A stretch of DNA of 64,000 nt from Thermoplasmatota archaeon (GCA_029258975.1 JAPDJS010000011.1:65574-129573); one strand, 5' to 3'; counted from the stretch's first letter, positions 14,982 through 25,334 are shown. Notes: a model not told the origin generated them from the sequence alone. Made by a program: numbers and translations.

Positions 14982-16175
14982 TCAAACGGGATGTTCAACG
15001 GAGATCGTAAGAAATCTCCTATACGCCAAAGCTCCGATGATGTATATTGTCAAACCGGTAGCAATACCGATCATTGCATACTTTAATGTATCACCAATGG
15101 AGTAATTGTAAAGAATCATCTTTCTCACAGCGTCTATTACTCTACTCAGCGGGAACGCATCGCCTATAGCTTGCATCCACTGGGGAAGCATAAACTTCGG
15201 CACAGTAAGGCCAGTGATGAACATCATAGGAAACGCTACTATATTTCCTAAAGCTACTGCTCCTTGGGATGTTCTTGCCAAGAGTGCTAGTATCAGTCCT
15301 ATTCCAGTCGTAGATAATGCTCCGACGACTATGAGAAACATTGCTACTAAGATATGCTCCCACGAAATCAAAGAATAATCGGCACCCATAATATATCCAG
15401 TAAGTATTATAACCGAGGCTGAAAATGTCATCAAGAGCAAAACGTTAAGTGTATCAGCTATAAATATTGTTGAGCTCTTTATAGGACTCGAAAGGAGTAT
15501 CTGAAGAGCTCCTTCTCTTCTCCTGTCAACAACATTTGAGATTCCACTAAATATTCCATTATATAATGCCATAATTCCGATAATGCTTATTACAAAGTAT
15601 GTTTTAATTCCGCTACTTTTTGCAAAGATCTGTGGTGTTATGATCTCCTCTTTGACATCTATAGGCTCCACCATGTACTCTAAGTATCCTGCATACTGCT
15701 CCGGAACATATTCAACCGCGTATGAGAGTGCCTGATCGGACATATTCCGAGAAAACTCTCTTAGCATTGCTATTAAAGTTTGACCAGCAACTTCGCTTGT
15801 ACTCTCTCCCTTTACATAGTAAATTTTTATGTAAGCTCTTTTTAAGCTCATTAGATTTTCTGTGAAGTTCTCTGGAAACTCAAGACCCACTGCTACTTTC
15901 CCCTCTGAAACCATTTTCTCCAGATCCTTATCAACGAGCTTTACAGTAAATATCCCAGAAGCGTTTAGCATAGCCATAACTGCTTGAGACATTTGGGCAT
16001 TGTCCATATTTTTTATTGCCACATCAAAATGTATTGCCTCCTCCTGAGCAAAAACTCCTAAGAATATCAACGTAAGGATTATCGGAAATATTATGATCCA
16101 GAAAAGCGTTGTTTTGTCCCTAAAAATGCTCTTAATTAGTACGTACGCCTCTGATAAAACCTGAGAAAACGGCAT
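14982..16175 (-). CDS. ABC-2 type exporter permease
   Basis: 397 residues. It has an N-terminal membrane anchor (FRDKTTLFWIIIFPIILTLIFLGVF), a large extracellular domain (about 45-185), and five C-terminal membrane segments with the loop RRREGALQILLSSPIKSSTI that is characteristic of ABC-2 permeases of the YhgE/DrrB type. It begins one base after the ATPase stop, with GAGGGCG before the ATG, so the two form one exporter. Likely roles are drug, lipid or small-molecule export; the substrate cannot be deduced. Confidence 0.87.
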   Translation of the reverse strand: MPFSQVLSEAYVLIKSIFRDKTTLFWIIIFPIILTLIFLGVFAQEEAIHFDVAIKNMDNAQMSQAVMAMLNASGIFTVKLVDKDLEKMVSEGKVAVGLEFPENFTENLMSLKRAYIKIYYVKGESTSEVAGQTLIAMLREFSRNMSDQALSYAVEYVPEQYAGYLEYMVEPIDVKEEIITPQIFAKSSGIKTYFVISIIGIMALYNGIFSGISNVVDRRREGALQILLSSPIKSSTIFIADTLNVLLLMTFSASVIILTGYIMGADYSLISWEHILVAMFLIVVGALSTTGIGLILALLARTSQGAVALGNIVAFPMMFITGLTVPKFMLPQWMQAIGDAFPLSRVIDAVRKMILYNYSIGDTLKYAMIGIATGLTIYIIGALAYRRFLTISVEHPV

Positions 16176-16176
16176 T

Positions 16177-17106
16177 TTAATCGCCCTCCAGCCTACGGCC
16201 AGCTAATACTAGAAATACCTCCTCAAGACCTGGTCTTCTCACTTCTATTCTTACAATAGGAATGTTTGCGTCTTCGTATGCTCCAACCACAGATTTCATA
16301 TCCATTTTATCCTCTACAAATACATAAGCATATACGTTATTCCCATAATATTCCGGCTCAAGATCGTCAACCTTTATTGGTTTATATCCTGGTGGAACTT
16401 CCACAAGAATTTTTGTTTTTGGAGCGTACTTTTCTATTAACTCCTGTGCTGTTCCTTTAGCTATTATTTGTCCCTCATTAAAAATATAAACCTCATCACT
16501 ATGTTTTTCGGCCTCTGAAGCAATATGGGTGGAATATATTACAGTCCTCCCATCTCTAATAGTTCTTCTTAATATTCCCCAGAACTCCTCTCTCGCAGCC
16601 GGATCTAAGCCGCTTGATGGTTCGTCAAGGATTAACACTTCAGGATCGCTTATTAAGGCTGCTGCAATGATTAACCTTCTTCTCATACCGCCGCTATACA
16701 TTGATACTTGCTTCTTTCTGTGTTCCCATAAGCCTAACTCCTCCAACAGAGTTTTGGCCCTCTTTTTTGCCTCAGAATAACTTAGACCTTTCAGCAACCC
16801 ATACCAAACGATGTTTTCAAATCCCGTAAGTACCTTTCTAAAAGGCATATCTTGAGGGGCAAATCCTATCTTTTTTCGTGCTAATAGCCAATCGCTGCCC
16901 CACATGTTATAGCCGCAAATTATGACCCTACCCTCTGTTGGCTTTAGACTTCCCGCTAGCATAGAGAGAGTTGTTGTTTTCCCACTGCCATTAGGCCCCA
17001 TAAACGCGTATACTCCATCGTCTAGCTCAAACGATATTCCCTTTACTGCCTCCGTACCGTTTGGATATATCTTCCGAAGATTCTCTGCGACAACCTTGGA
17101 CACCAT
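16177..17106 (-). CDS. ABC-2 exporter ATPase
   Basis: 309 residues. Walker A GPNGSGKT (about 35-42), signature YSGGMRRRL, Walker B VLILDEPSSGLDP, switch His in IYSTHIASEA, and a C-terminal extension of about 90 residues as in DrrA/CcmA-type exporters. The ATG at 17106 follows GGGGTAG. It is first in an operon with the ABC-2 permease. Confidence 0.92.
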   Translation of the reverse strand: MVSKVVAENLRKIYPNGTEAVKGISFELDDGVYAFMGPNGSGKTTTLSMLAGSLKPTEGRVIICGYNMWGSDWLLARKKIGFAPQDMPFRKVLTGFENIVWYGLLKGLSYSEAKKRAKTLLEELGLWEHRKKQVSMYSGGMRRRLIIAAALISDPEVLILDEPSSGLDPAAREEFWGILRRTIRDGRTVIYSTHIASEAEKHSDEVYIFNEGQIIAKGTAQELIEKYAPKTKILVEVPPGYKPIKVDDLEPEYYGNNVYAYVFVEDKMDMKSVVGAYEDANIPIVRIEVRRPGLEEVFLVLAGRRLEGD

Positions 17107-17411
17107 ATACTACCCCTAAGACTTCTCGACAGTTTATTGCTTACTAGATATCATTTGAGTACAAGTAATTACTCTTTAGTATGCTCCTAGGAACTTAAAA
17201 CATCAACTTTGCTTTTGAGTATTCTTAATAGAGTTGCCAAAGGAGTTTCATTTTAGAGTTTAAATTTTGGATTTGCCAGAAATCATAGTATTTCTCTTTT
17301 GATGTCTTGAGTCCTAGAGAATGAGGATGTCTGCTGCAAATGAAAACTGGAAAAACTCAAATATTTTGAATCACAATCAGGTACAATTAGTCAGCGATTA
17401 AGGTGAGCTCA
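17107..17411. other. Divergent intergenic region, no gene seen
   Basis: About 300 bases between the exporter ATPase (minus strand) and the membrane-EEP protein gene (plus strand). It is A+T-rich and must hold both promoters. I could not single out a convincing TATA box or any repeat. Confidence 0.5.
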
Positions 17412-19169
17412 ATGTATGATAAGAAAAAATACATAGCTATGGCCACGGGTGTATTGCTGCTGTCATCATCAAGAATCTTCGTCGCTGGTGCTGTCTCAGC
17501 AACAGAGATATTATTCTTCTATGATGCCATATTTCCATCGATTTTTGGCATAATTCTTGCAATAGTTGCTGCTGCGATAGTAGATAAGTTCGACAAAAGG
17601 CTTGCAGCAGTATTCATTGCAGCTTATACAATATTGTTCTCTGTTATAGATAACGCTCGATATTTGCACTTAATTGCTGCTTTCGTATTGATTATAAGCC
17701 TCTCATTGCTTAGCGAGCTCAAAGAGTATTATCCATACGTAGCTGCGGGATTCGCCCTCGATATTTCATTACGGGTCCTAGCAGCTGGAGGAGAGCCTTT
17801 CGATTTCCTTCATACGAAAATAATATTGGCAGCAGTCCTGATAATAGCCTCTGCGTTCTTATTCACGAGCGAAGGTAAAATGAAGAAACCTAGTTTCGCA
17901 CTCTATGCGTTTGCTACAATTCTAGAGCTTGGATTGGCATATCCCAACGCCATATTAAGATACTCTGGTTTCAGAGTCTATTATCTAAGAGAATATCTCA
18001 TTATGTCCATTTGTTTGGTTGCTGTTATTGCAGGAGCACTTCTATTATCGAATTACATAAAGGAAAAGAAGATCTTTATTGCGATGTTGCTAATCACATC
18101 GCTTACAGTATTTGTCGGTGGTTTCGTAGAAATCATAGGCCTGCTTATGCTCCTTATATTCCTCGTAGGACTTCAAACATACCAACCATTCGAGGGTTCG
18201 AGGCTTGGTTCTATATTAGGTGCAGTGTTCTTTATAGTAATATCTACCCTAGCAGTCATGTGTTATTATGGGAGAGACCTAGGCATGGGAGTCCTAGAAG
18301 ACAACCTGGAGTATATAATATTCATCAGCGTACTCGTATACATAACCACCAGTGTCTTTTCAAAAGAAAAACTCTCTTTTACAATCAACCTAAAGAAAGA
18401 TTTTATCGCATTCATCGTCCCAATATTAATTACCTCCCTATTCGCTGTTTCTCTGTATAACTTATCTCCAACTTATGAAGAACCAAAAGAAGAAATTAAA
18501 ATATGGAGCTACAATGTACACTTTGGATTTACTCCTGATGGTGCGTTTAACGGCTACGAACTTATAAAACTTCTCAAAAATGAAAAACCCGACATCATAG
18601 CAATGCAGGAGGTTATGGGCGGATCTATAGAAAGTGCTTATCAAGATGTTCCAGTAATGGTCTCAGCATTCACTGGTATGGCATATGAATTTAAACCAGC
18701 AATTGAGGAAACTTATGGTGTAGCCATTTTTGCAAAGTATCCTGTAGAGTATCTAAATGATGCCAATCTCTGGAGTAAAGGTCAAACAAGACCCTTACTT
18801 ATAGCACAAGTTTCGATGGGCGAAGCGCATCTAACAATAGCGTGTGTACACCTGGGTCTATCCCCAGATGAGCGCTATATACAAGCAAAAGAACTCCTTA
18901 ATTATACCCTCGCTGATCCAAAGGCCGTTATTCTAGCAGGAGACTTTAACGCAGAGGTATCTGAAAGCACGATACAAGTAATTCTACAACATTACGTGGA
19001 CTCATTCCCAGAAAGACCTCAAATAACATGGAAATGGGGTTCAGAGACCCATAGCATAGACTATGTGTTTTTACTAAAAGGTTCGAGCTTGAACGTAGTT
19101 TCAACAAGGGTCATCGAGACCAACGTCTCCGATCACTATCCCGTGGAGGTCATTATAAAACTAGACTAA
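17412..19169 (+). CDS. Polytopic membrane protein with C-terminal endonuclease/exonuclease/phosphatase domain
   Basis: 585 residues from the ATG at 17412 (GGTGA five bases upstream; the frame is open from a GTG at 17403). Residues about 5-350 form 11-12 membrane segments. Residues about 365-585 form an EEP-superfamily domain: IWSYNVHFGF (Asn), IIAMQEV (Glu metal ligand), VHLGLSPDER (His), VILAGDFNAE (Asp, Asn) and NVSDHYPVE (Asp, His). All key residues look present, so it should be a metal-dependent phosphoesterase, acting on the outside or inside of the membrane on phospholipid, sphingolipid-like or nucleic-acid phosphodiesters. The substrate is unknown; the EEP call is firm. Confidence 0.8.
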   Translation: MYDKKKYIAMATGVLLLSSSRIFVAGAVSATEILFFYDAIFPSIFGIILAIVAAAIVDKFDKRLAAVFIAAYTILFSVIDNARYLHLIAAFVLIISLSLLSELKEYYPYVAAGFALDISLRVLAAGGEPFDFLHTKIILAAVLIIASAFLFTSEGKMKKPSFALYAFATILELGLAYPNAILRYSGFRVYYLREYLIMSICLVAVIAGALLLSNYIKEKKIFIAMLLITSLTVFVGGFVEIIGLLMLLIFLVGLQTYQPFEGSRLGSILGAVFFIVISTLAVMCYYGRDLGMGVLEDNLEYIIFISVLVYITTSVFSKEKLSFTINLKKDFIAFIVPILITSLFAVSLYNLSPTYEEPKEEIKIWSYNVHFGFTPDGAFNGYELIKLLKNEKPDIIAMQEVMGGSIESAYQDVPVMVSAFTGMAYEFKPAIEETYGVAIFAKYPVEYLNDANLWSKGQTRPLLIAQVSMGEAHLTIACVHLGLSPDERYIQAKELLNYTLADPKAVILAGDFNAEVSESTIQVILQHYVDSFPERPQITWKWGSETHSIDYVFLLKGSSLNVVSTRVIETNVSDHYPVEVIIKLD

Positions 19170-19316
19170 TGTTCTCCTGAAGCTTCGCTTTTTCTTTTAT
19201 TTAATTTAGTAGTACTATTACGTACTCTAGGAGTAAAATCACCTAAAATTAATATAAGCCGTGTATTCTATTTAGAATGATTTTCGTTACTCCAAGATTT
19301 TTGCGAGGCATCCGCT

Positions 19317-20477
19317 ATGCCCCAACGAATTGTGACGTCACTTACGTTGGTCTCCACACTCCGAGGACTCGGATCTACTATAATGATGACGTTCTTGTCT
19401 GTTTATGCCGTTTCCGTAGGACTTTCTCTTTCCCAAATAGGGGTCATATCGACGATAACTACAGGTATAGGAGTTCTCTTGCTGCCTTTATTTGGACTAT
19501 CCACAGACGTAATCGGAAGAAAGAGGATGATGATTCTCTCAACACTGTTGAGAGGCTTCTCTCCTATAGCTCCACTTGTCATAAAAGGTTATTGGGGTGT
19601 GTTTTGTGCATACTTGCTACTGAACGCCTCCATGTACGCATGGACTCCTGCAAGAGGTGCCACAGTCGCTGATTCTGTAGAGAAGGACACCATAGGAATA
19701 GCGTTTGCAACCATATCAATACCTTTTCAAATTGCTCGTACGTTATCTCCATATCTCTCCGGACTCTTAATTAGATATTATGGATATCAACCCATTTTCT
19801 TGCTATCTTCAGCCCTTATTTTTTCAGCAGCAATAATAATCTATATCGAAGTAGAAGAGAAGAGAAGTGTTGAACACTTCTCTATAAGAGAATTCATTAA
19901 TGGACTAAAACCAACAAGGGAAGAAATAGGTTTTCAGATATTTTTGTCAATAGACAGGGCCTCTTGGAGGTTCTGGATGCCGATATTTAACTCATATTTA
20001 AAAGCATACCTTGGATTCACAGAGGATATAATAGGACTAGTAAACACGTTCAGGGGGTTGGCATCCGCCCTATTTATAATCCCCGCAGGAGGTCTTGTTG
20101 ATAAATATGGCTGGAAACCTGTTATTCTCGCATCAGAAGTATCAGGAATACTCGCAGTAATCTCTTTGATATTTGCAAAAGATGTAATTACAGTCTCTAT
20201 AGGAACATCTCTTGTAGGAATTTCAATAGCCTTCTGGAATCCAAGTTTTAATGTTGCGGTGTCTTATATAGCCCCTAACCCCTCTGAGTTAGGTAGAACA
20301 TATGCCAGAGCGAACTTTTATAGATCTATAGCTTCAGTTCCCACACCCACGATTGGAGGATTTCTATTTGATATTCTCCCAACGCTCCCCATGTTTTGGG
20401 GAGCCTTAGGTTTGACCTTAAACACACTCTTTCTTTGGAGGATGTACTTTTCAAATAAAAAGAAAAATAGGAGCTAG
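19317..20477 (+). CDS. MFS transporter
   Basis: 386 residues with 12 predicted membrane segments. The MFS motif A is visible after helix 2 (FGLSTDVIGRKRMMI), with its repeat in the second half (GGLVDKYGWKPVIL). Helix 4-5 carries YAWTPARGATVADSV. The ATG at 19317 has GAGG nine bases upstream. This form is typical of archaeal drug or metabolite efflux MFS proteins. No partner gene indicates the substrate. Confidence 0.88.
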   Translation: MPQRIVTSLTLVSTLRGLGSTIMMTFLSVYAVSVGLSLSQIGVISTITTGIGVLLLPLFGLSTDVIGRKRMMILSTLLRGFSPIAPLVIKGYWGVFCAYLLLNASMYAWTPARGATVADSVEKDTIGIAFATISIPFQIARTLSPYLSGLLIRYYGYQPIFLLSSALIFSAAIIIYIEVEEKRSVEHFSIREFINGLKPTREEIGFQIFLSIDRASWRFWMPIFNSYLKAYLGFTEDIIGLVNTFRGLASALFIIPAGGLVDKYGWKPVILASEVSGILAVISLIFAKDVITVSIGTSLVGISIAFWNPSFNVAVSYIAPNPSELGRTYARANFYRSIASVPTPTIGGFLFDILPTLPMFWGALGLTLNTLFLWRMYFSNKKKNRS

Positions 20478-20489
20478 CTTCTGCGCAAC

Positions 20490-21155
20490 TCAATCGTGTG
20501 GCATAAACCTATACAAAACATTCGCAAACACGGGAAGATTTCTTGATTGAATATATATTTTACCTGGGCCAACAAATTCTGTGAGGACGTACTCGCCACC
20601 AAAGAGGAATGATTTAAGTCCGCCAAACTTTCTAAGTGTAAAGTTCATATGACCATCAAACGCTGCTAAATGCACATTGTCAACAAGAATTCTCTCTCCA
20701 GGTTTTAGTTCTATAATGTCAATGCCACCATAGGCTGATATCCACGCTTTTCCCTTACCAGAAAGTTCGAACCAAAACATGCCTCCTGGCGTGAAGACTC
20801 CTTTAAAGCCAGTAAATCTCACACCAAGCTGGAGACCTGTACTAGCGAGATAGCATGTATCTGAAACATAGAGAGATTCGCTTACATCCACTTCAACAAT
20901 GTCTCCGGGAGTCCCTGGTGCCAAAACTATATATCCAGACTCGTTCTCCACATAATAGGTATTTACAAAGACACTTTCTCCTGCTAAAACCTTCCTCATA
21001 AGACCTTTCAAAAGTCCTCCGCCAGTCGTGGTTCTCACTTTAACTTCGGGAGACATGTATACTAGAGACCCTGCTTCGGCAGTTATCTCTTCACCGGGGG
21101 AGAGTTCCACCCTAAGCTCGGAGAATGCAGGCCTATGTATGATCTCCGCCTTCAT
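20490..21155 (-). CDS. AIM24/TIGR00266 family protein
   Basis: 221 residues, beta-rich, of the AIM24 (TIGR00266) family: LRVELSPGEEITAEAGSLVYMSP near the start, TGGGLLKGLMRKVLAGESVFVNTY, and LVDNVHLAAFDGHM towards the end. The fold is a TRAP-like beta prism; the function in prokaryotes is not established. The ATG follows AAGGAGGCGA. It is convergent with the MFS gene and may be cotranscribed after the glycosyltransferase. Confidence 0.88.
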   Translation of the reverse strand: MKAEIIHRPAFSELRVELSPGEEITAEAGSLVYMSPEVKVRTTTGGGLLKGLMRKVLAGESVFVNTYYVENESGYIVLAPGTPGDIVEVDVSESLYVSDTCYLASTGLQLGVRFTGFKGVFTPGGMFWFELSGKGKAWISAYGGIDIIELKPGERILVDNVHLAAFDGHMNFTLRKFGGLKSFLFGGEYVLTEFVGPGKIYIQSRNLPVFANVLYRFMPHD

Positions 21156-21198
21156 AAAAATCGCCTCCTTTTATTCGCTATATTCTTTTTCCTTCTTT

Positions 21199-22497
21199 TT
21201 ATTCTTTTATACTAACATCTTCGTACAACTTCCTAACTTTCGCAGCAACTTTTAAGGAGTCTAATTCATTGTATAAGTATCTCTTACCATTTTCAGCAAG
21301 TTTTCTTGCTAAAGTCTTATCTTCAACAAGAGTTCTTATCGCTGTCTTTATTTCTTCGATATTATTTCTTCTTACAAGTAATCCTCTACTACTTCCTATA
21401 ACTTCTCTCATGACTGGATTGTCATCCGCTATTACGGGCGTATTATAGTACCATGCCTCAGCATATGCCATCCCAAAGGAATCAGCAATAGATGGCATAG
21501 CAAAGACGTCTGCAATAGTATAAAGCAAGGCTTTTGTTTCCTCCTTAACATAACCAAAATAGAAGGCCTTTACATTATTTGGCAGCTTATTTTTTAGCTT
21601 ATTAAACTTGTTTAAATCTTCAAGTCTACTTCTTCCAAAAGAAACAAAAACAACATTATATCTCTCCCTAAGATCTATGAGAGCTCTCAGAACGTTTAAT
21701 GATCCCTTGTCCTCATTTAGTGTCATTGTGAGAATTATATGATCAGGATTTCCTAGCTTCTCTCGTAACTTATCACAATATTCTTTTGGCGGATTCAAGA
21801 AGGATTCTAAATCTACTGGAACGGGTATAACATGGATTTCGTTTTTATTCCCGCCGATATATCTTTCAATAACAGATCTCTCATAGTGTGTTGATGTTAT
21901 TATGGCATCCGCTCCACTAAGTATGTTTTTTATTTTAGGTCTCTCAAACAGATATCTCTCGTATCTCACAAAATGATGATAAATTGTCCACAAAATGAGT
22001 CCAGCAGAACTGTTTCTTAGTACAAGTCTTGAGAGTATGTATGGAAGCCAAAAAAGATGGATACCATATACATGAACAATTTCCGGTTGGATTTTCTCCA
22101 AATACTCTCTTATAAGACTTGAATAAGTATATCCTGCTCTTAACAGGTAAAAATCAGAGAGAATTGTAAGTGCTCTTAGTAAATTATCTGGAAATCCTCT
22201 TGTGTGAGATGCTATGAACATAACCTTATGTGCAATAGCAGAAAGTGGATTTAATAATATGTTGTCAACATTTGCTACTGGAAATTTATATACTGTCCCA
22301 TAAGGAGATTCCTCTGTCTTCATGCCCCCCCTTAGTAGAGACCTCCAGATATCTTCTATGGTCTCAGCATTATAAGAGAAAATGAATATATCATCTCCAA
22401 AGAGTCTCTTTATCGCCTTTATAAGTGTTAAATGATGCCTTTCAGCACCATACGTCTTTGCTGGGGGAGTTACCGGTATCGAAAAGAGGATTCTCAT
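21199..22497 (-). CDS. Glycosyltransferase family 4
   Basis: 432 residues of GT-B fold. The N-terminal domain begins MRILFSIPVTPPAKTYGAER, and the C-terminal nucleotide-sugar domain carries TLNEDKGSLNVLRAL, FYFGYVKEETKALLYTIADVF and MPSIADSFGMAYAEAWYYNTPVI with the E-x7-E-like motif. The ATG at 22497 with GGTG upstream is preferred over the in-frame TTG at 22509. It follows the DUF1177 gene by 18 bases. It probably adds sugars to lipid or to protein glycans; the donor and acceptor are unknown. Confidence 0.85.
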   Translation of the reverse strand: MRILFSIPVTPPAKTYGAERHHLTLIKAIKRLFGDDIFIFSYNAETIEDIWRSLLRGGMKTEESPYGTVYKFPVANVDNILLNPLSAIAHKVMFIASHTRGFPDNLLRALTILSDFYLLRAGYTYSSLIREYLEKIQPEIVHVYGIHLFWLPYILSRLVLRNSSAGLILWTIYHHFVRYERYLFERPKIKNILSGADAIITSTHYERSVIERYIGGNKNEIHVIPVPVDLESFLNPPKEYCDKLREKLGNPDHIILTMTLNEDKGSLNVLRALIDLRERYNVVFVSFGRSRLEDLNKFNKLKNKLPNNVKAFYFGYVKEETKALLYTIADVFAMPSIADSFGMAYAEAWYYNTPVIADDNPVMREVIGSSRGLLVRRNNIEEIKTAIRTLVEDKTLARKLAENGKRYLYNELDSLKVAAKVRKLYEDVSIKE

Positions 22498-22515
22498 TAA
22501 GGGCACCAAGCATTA

Positions 22516-23442
22516 TTACTCTAATCTCTGAAGTCTCTTCATGCTGCCATATAGCTCTACCAAACGCTCAAAGTCTCCTTTATTGTAAAATTCTATTCGT
22601 CCTTCGCCAAAATATTTTGCTACCTCCAAACAAAATCTTGCAGCTTCTTCCATACTTACTAGATCATTTACTCCAGTAGCTGATCCAGGAACTGAAACCT
22701 CAGAGGTTATTGCTACACCCACTACTGGAGCACTGGTCACAGTAGCCGGTTGCATTATTGCATTGAGATGATAAACTCCGTTTCCATAAGGGGTAATATC
22801 TTGCATCGTAATGGGCACTACCGCAGGTCGCCTACCTGTAACATGTTCCATAATGGTAAGCAAATCCTCGCTAACTCTCAAAATCCAGCCTTCCTTAACA
22901 GTTGGAGTTATGGCAAACCCTTTTACGTTTATTACTCGATTTCCTCGCGTAGTATCTATAGAGAGTATTGCATCCATCTCCTCGTCTACAAGCTCTTTCA
23001 CAAGTTTTGGAACTTCAATAGGCGATCCTACAAAAGGTACAGGATCATGAGGAATTGTAGGGGCTCTAGGACAAATGTGTGTGCTTACTATTACGTCTCC
23101 CTCTACAACTTCGCCTATTTTTTCCATCTTAATAAGTTTAAGGGCTACAGCCAGTGCAGTAATAGCTCCATCAGCATCGGAAACCAACCCACGAAATCTA
23201 GGAATAGTGGCTATTCCACCGAGCATTCCTATTATCCCCAACGTAGGTGCCGAACCACCGTTTGATTTTCCGTTTTTACCTTTTATCCTAATTTTTATTA
23301 TGTCGGTATATCCGTGAAGACCTTCTAATCTCTTTATAGAGACGTCCTGTGCTCCTCTAGACTTGAAAAATTCTGCTACTGCGCTTCCATCCACGTTGGG
23401 ATCTTCCAAGAGTTCATAAATCTCTAAGAGCTCCTTTAGCAT
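22516..23442 (-). CDS. DUF1177 family protein
   Basis: 308 residues with the DUF1177 pattern: LGIIGMLGGIATIPRFRGLVSDADGAI, then VIVSTHICPRAPTIPHDPVPFVGSPI, and SEVSVPGSATGVNDL. His and Asp residues in STHICP and PHDPVP suggest a metal-binding or aminopeptidase-like fold, but no activity is established. The ATG overlaps nothing and lies 2 bases after the prolyl oligopeptidase stop, in an apparent operon with peptidase and glycosyltransferase genes. Confidence 0.82.
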   Translation of the reverse strand: MLKELLEIYELLEDPNVDGSAVAEFFKSRGAQDVSIKRLEGLHGYTDIIKIRIKGKNGKSNGGSAPTLGIIGMLGGIATIPRFRGLVSDADGAITALAVALKLIKMEKIGEVVEGDVIVSTHICPRAPTIPHDPVPFVGSPIEVPKLVKELVDEEMDAILSIDTTRGNRVINVKGFAITPTVKEGWILRVSEDLLTIMEHVTGRRPAVVPITMQDITPYGNGVYHLNAIMQPATVTSAPVVGVAITSEVSVPGSATGVNDLVSMEEAARFCLEVAKYFGEGRIEFYNKGDFERLVELYGSMKRLQRLE

Positions 23443-23444
23443 CG

Positions 23445-25334
23445 TTAATCCACCATGCCTAAACTTTTGTAAATAAATGACAATATATCCGCCATCTCTC
23501 TAATTTTTATTTCAGGTGATGCACCCATATGGCCACTTTTAATTTCTACTCGCAAATACACTGGTGCACCAGTTTCTTCTAACTTTGCCACAAATTTTAA
23601 CGCATGAGCAGGATGAACCCTATCATCATGGAGGCCGGTATATACGAGTGTTGTTGGATATCTTATACCATGCCTTACATTATGATAAGGAGAGTACTTC
23701 ATTAAATATACTTTGTCCTGCGGATCGTCAGGATTTCCGTATTCTGTAGTCCAAAGATATCCTACGTATAGTTTGTGGAACCGCATCATATCAATAACAG
23801 GATATCCTACAAGAGCCACATCAATAACATCAGGATTCTGCGTGAGAACGGACGCTACAAGAAGTCCGCCATTACTGCTTCCCCAGGCTACAGTTTTAAA
23901 TCCTCTCTGTTTAAATGTTCTGAGTACTGATGTAAAATCGTCAAATACATTCTGCTTGTTTTCTTTCATTCCCACTTTATGCCACTTTTCCCCGTATTCT
24001 CCACCACCACGGATGTTTGCTACAACATAGGTAAATCCATCCTCTAATAATGATGCAACTGTTGATGAGAAATGTGGGGTAACAGAGACGCCAAATCCAC
24101 CGTATCCATACACAACAGCAACGTTATTTTTCTTTTCTTTGTTATAAACAGTAAATATATGAATTTTTGTACCATCTTTGGATTCTACAAACTCCTCGTC
24201 AACAAAAACACTCAACTGTAGTTCTGTTCCAAATATCTTTCTAAATCCGTCGTTACTTATCTCACAAAGGCTTGGTGGCCTAGAAAAGCTTTCTATAATT
24301 GCGTAAACCTTACCGCGATATTCCTTTATCTTTTTAATCGTAAGGGGTTCTTCTGGAACTATTTCATTAATTATATTACCACTGAGGTCATATATCCTTA
24401 CCTTACTCGATGCATCAATTAAATATACAGCAACGATTTTATCTTTGAGTAGTAACGCATTACTAATAGGATACTCCCCCTCTGGAATAATTTCTTCAGT
24501 TACGCCATCTTTTACTTTTATTATTCTACCAAAACCATTTTTATCATAAATAATAACATAAGAGTGTCCGTTGGCATATCCAAAAGGTATTGCCAATGAA
24601 TCTTTTCCATCGAGGATTAATGACCATCGCGAAGGATCGTCTTTTAGTCCTCCATATATCCTCGAGAAGTTCCAACCATATTGAACGACACAAAATACCC
24701 AGTTCTCTTCGGGAACTTCCTTAAGCCCTATCATGTAGTTTCTGTCCAGACCTCTCCCAAAAACCATTTCTTCACTTTTTTCGAAAATGTCTCTTTCTAT
24801 TATTCTGTCAGCAGGGGCTTCCACACCATCTGGGGTCTTTTCAGACCTATAAAACCTAGAATAGAAGACTCTATTTTCATTTTTCCAAATCACATCCCAA
24901 ATAGATCCCTCAAATTCGTCTATAACTTGATTTCTTCTAATATCAATTATCCTAACCTTTCCAAGATCACTTCCAGCCTCTGTATAAAAGATTGCTATTT
25001 TATTCCCCTCTTGAGATGGGTAGAGGCCACTAATAACCACGTGAGGCCCTATATCCCTTGAGGAGATGACCTCTTGCACCTTGCCGTTCGTAGATAACAG
25101 AATTATAGCATACTTGTCCCAAAATCTAGAAAGCACATAAATTCCAAAATCTGTCGGAGAGAAATCTATTATGTAGGGTATCTTATGGTATTTTTCTATT
25201 TTAGAGTATATTTTCTCCGGAAATTTCCCGAGAAATTCTCTCAGTCTTTTGTTATGATTGTTTACGAATTCTATAGTTCTCTCACTGTTTAGATTCTCTA
25301 ACCAAATGTAATTGTCTTTCACGTTCAAAACCAT
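23445..25334 (-). CDS. Prolyl oligopeptidase family serine peptidase (S9A)
   Basis: About 629 residues from the ATG at 25334 (AGGGT seven bases upstream; ATG 25340 is also in frame). The N-terminus YIWLENLNSERTIEFVNNHN is the short S9A helix region, then a beta-propeller domain (about 70-370), then the alpha/beta-hydrolase domain. Catalytic residues: Ser in AWGSSNGG, Asp in YTGLHDDRVHP, His in IKSGHMG. VYGYGGFGVS is the S9 oxyanion-hole motif. It cleaves short peptides, typically after proline, inside the cell; this fits a peptide-fermenting lifestyle. Confidence 0.92.
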   Translation of the reverse strand: MVLNVKDNYIWLENLNSERTIEFVNNHNKRLREFLGKFPEKIYSKIEKYHKIPYIIDFSPTDFGIYVLSRFWDKYAIILLSTNGKVQEVISSRDIGPHVVISGLYPSQEGNKIAIFYTEAGSDLGKVRIIDIRRNQVIDEFEGSIWDVIWKNENRVFYSRFYRSEKTPDGVEAPADRIIERDIFEKSEEMVFGRGLDRNYMIGLKEVPEENWVFCVVQYGWNFSRIYGGLKDDPSRWSLILDGKDSLAIPFGYANGHSYVIIYDKNGFGRIIKVKDGVTEEIIPEGEYPISNALLLKDKIVAVYLIDASSKVRIYDLSGNIINEIVPEEPLTIKKIKEYRGKVYAIIESFSRPPSLCEISNDGFRKIFGTELQLSVFVDEEFVESKDGTKIHIFTVYNKEKKNNVAVVYGYGGFGVSVTPHFSSTVASLLEDGFTYVVANIRGGGEYGEKWHKVGMKENKQNVFDDFTSVLRTFKQRGFKTVAWGSSNGGLLVASVLTQNPDVIDVALVGYPVIDMMRFHKLYVGYLWTTEYGNPDDPQDKVYLMKYSPYHNVRHGIRYPTTLVYTGLHDDRVHPAHALKFVAKLEETGAPVYLRVEIKSGHMGASPEIKIREMADILSFIYKSLGMVD

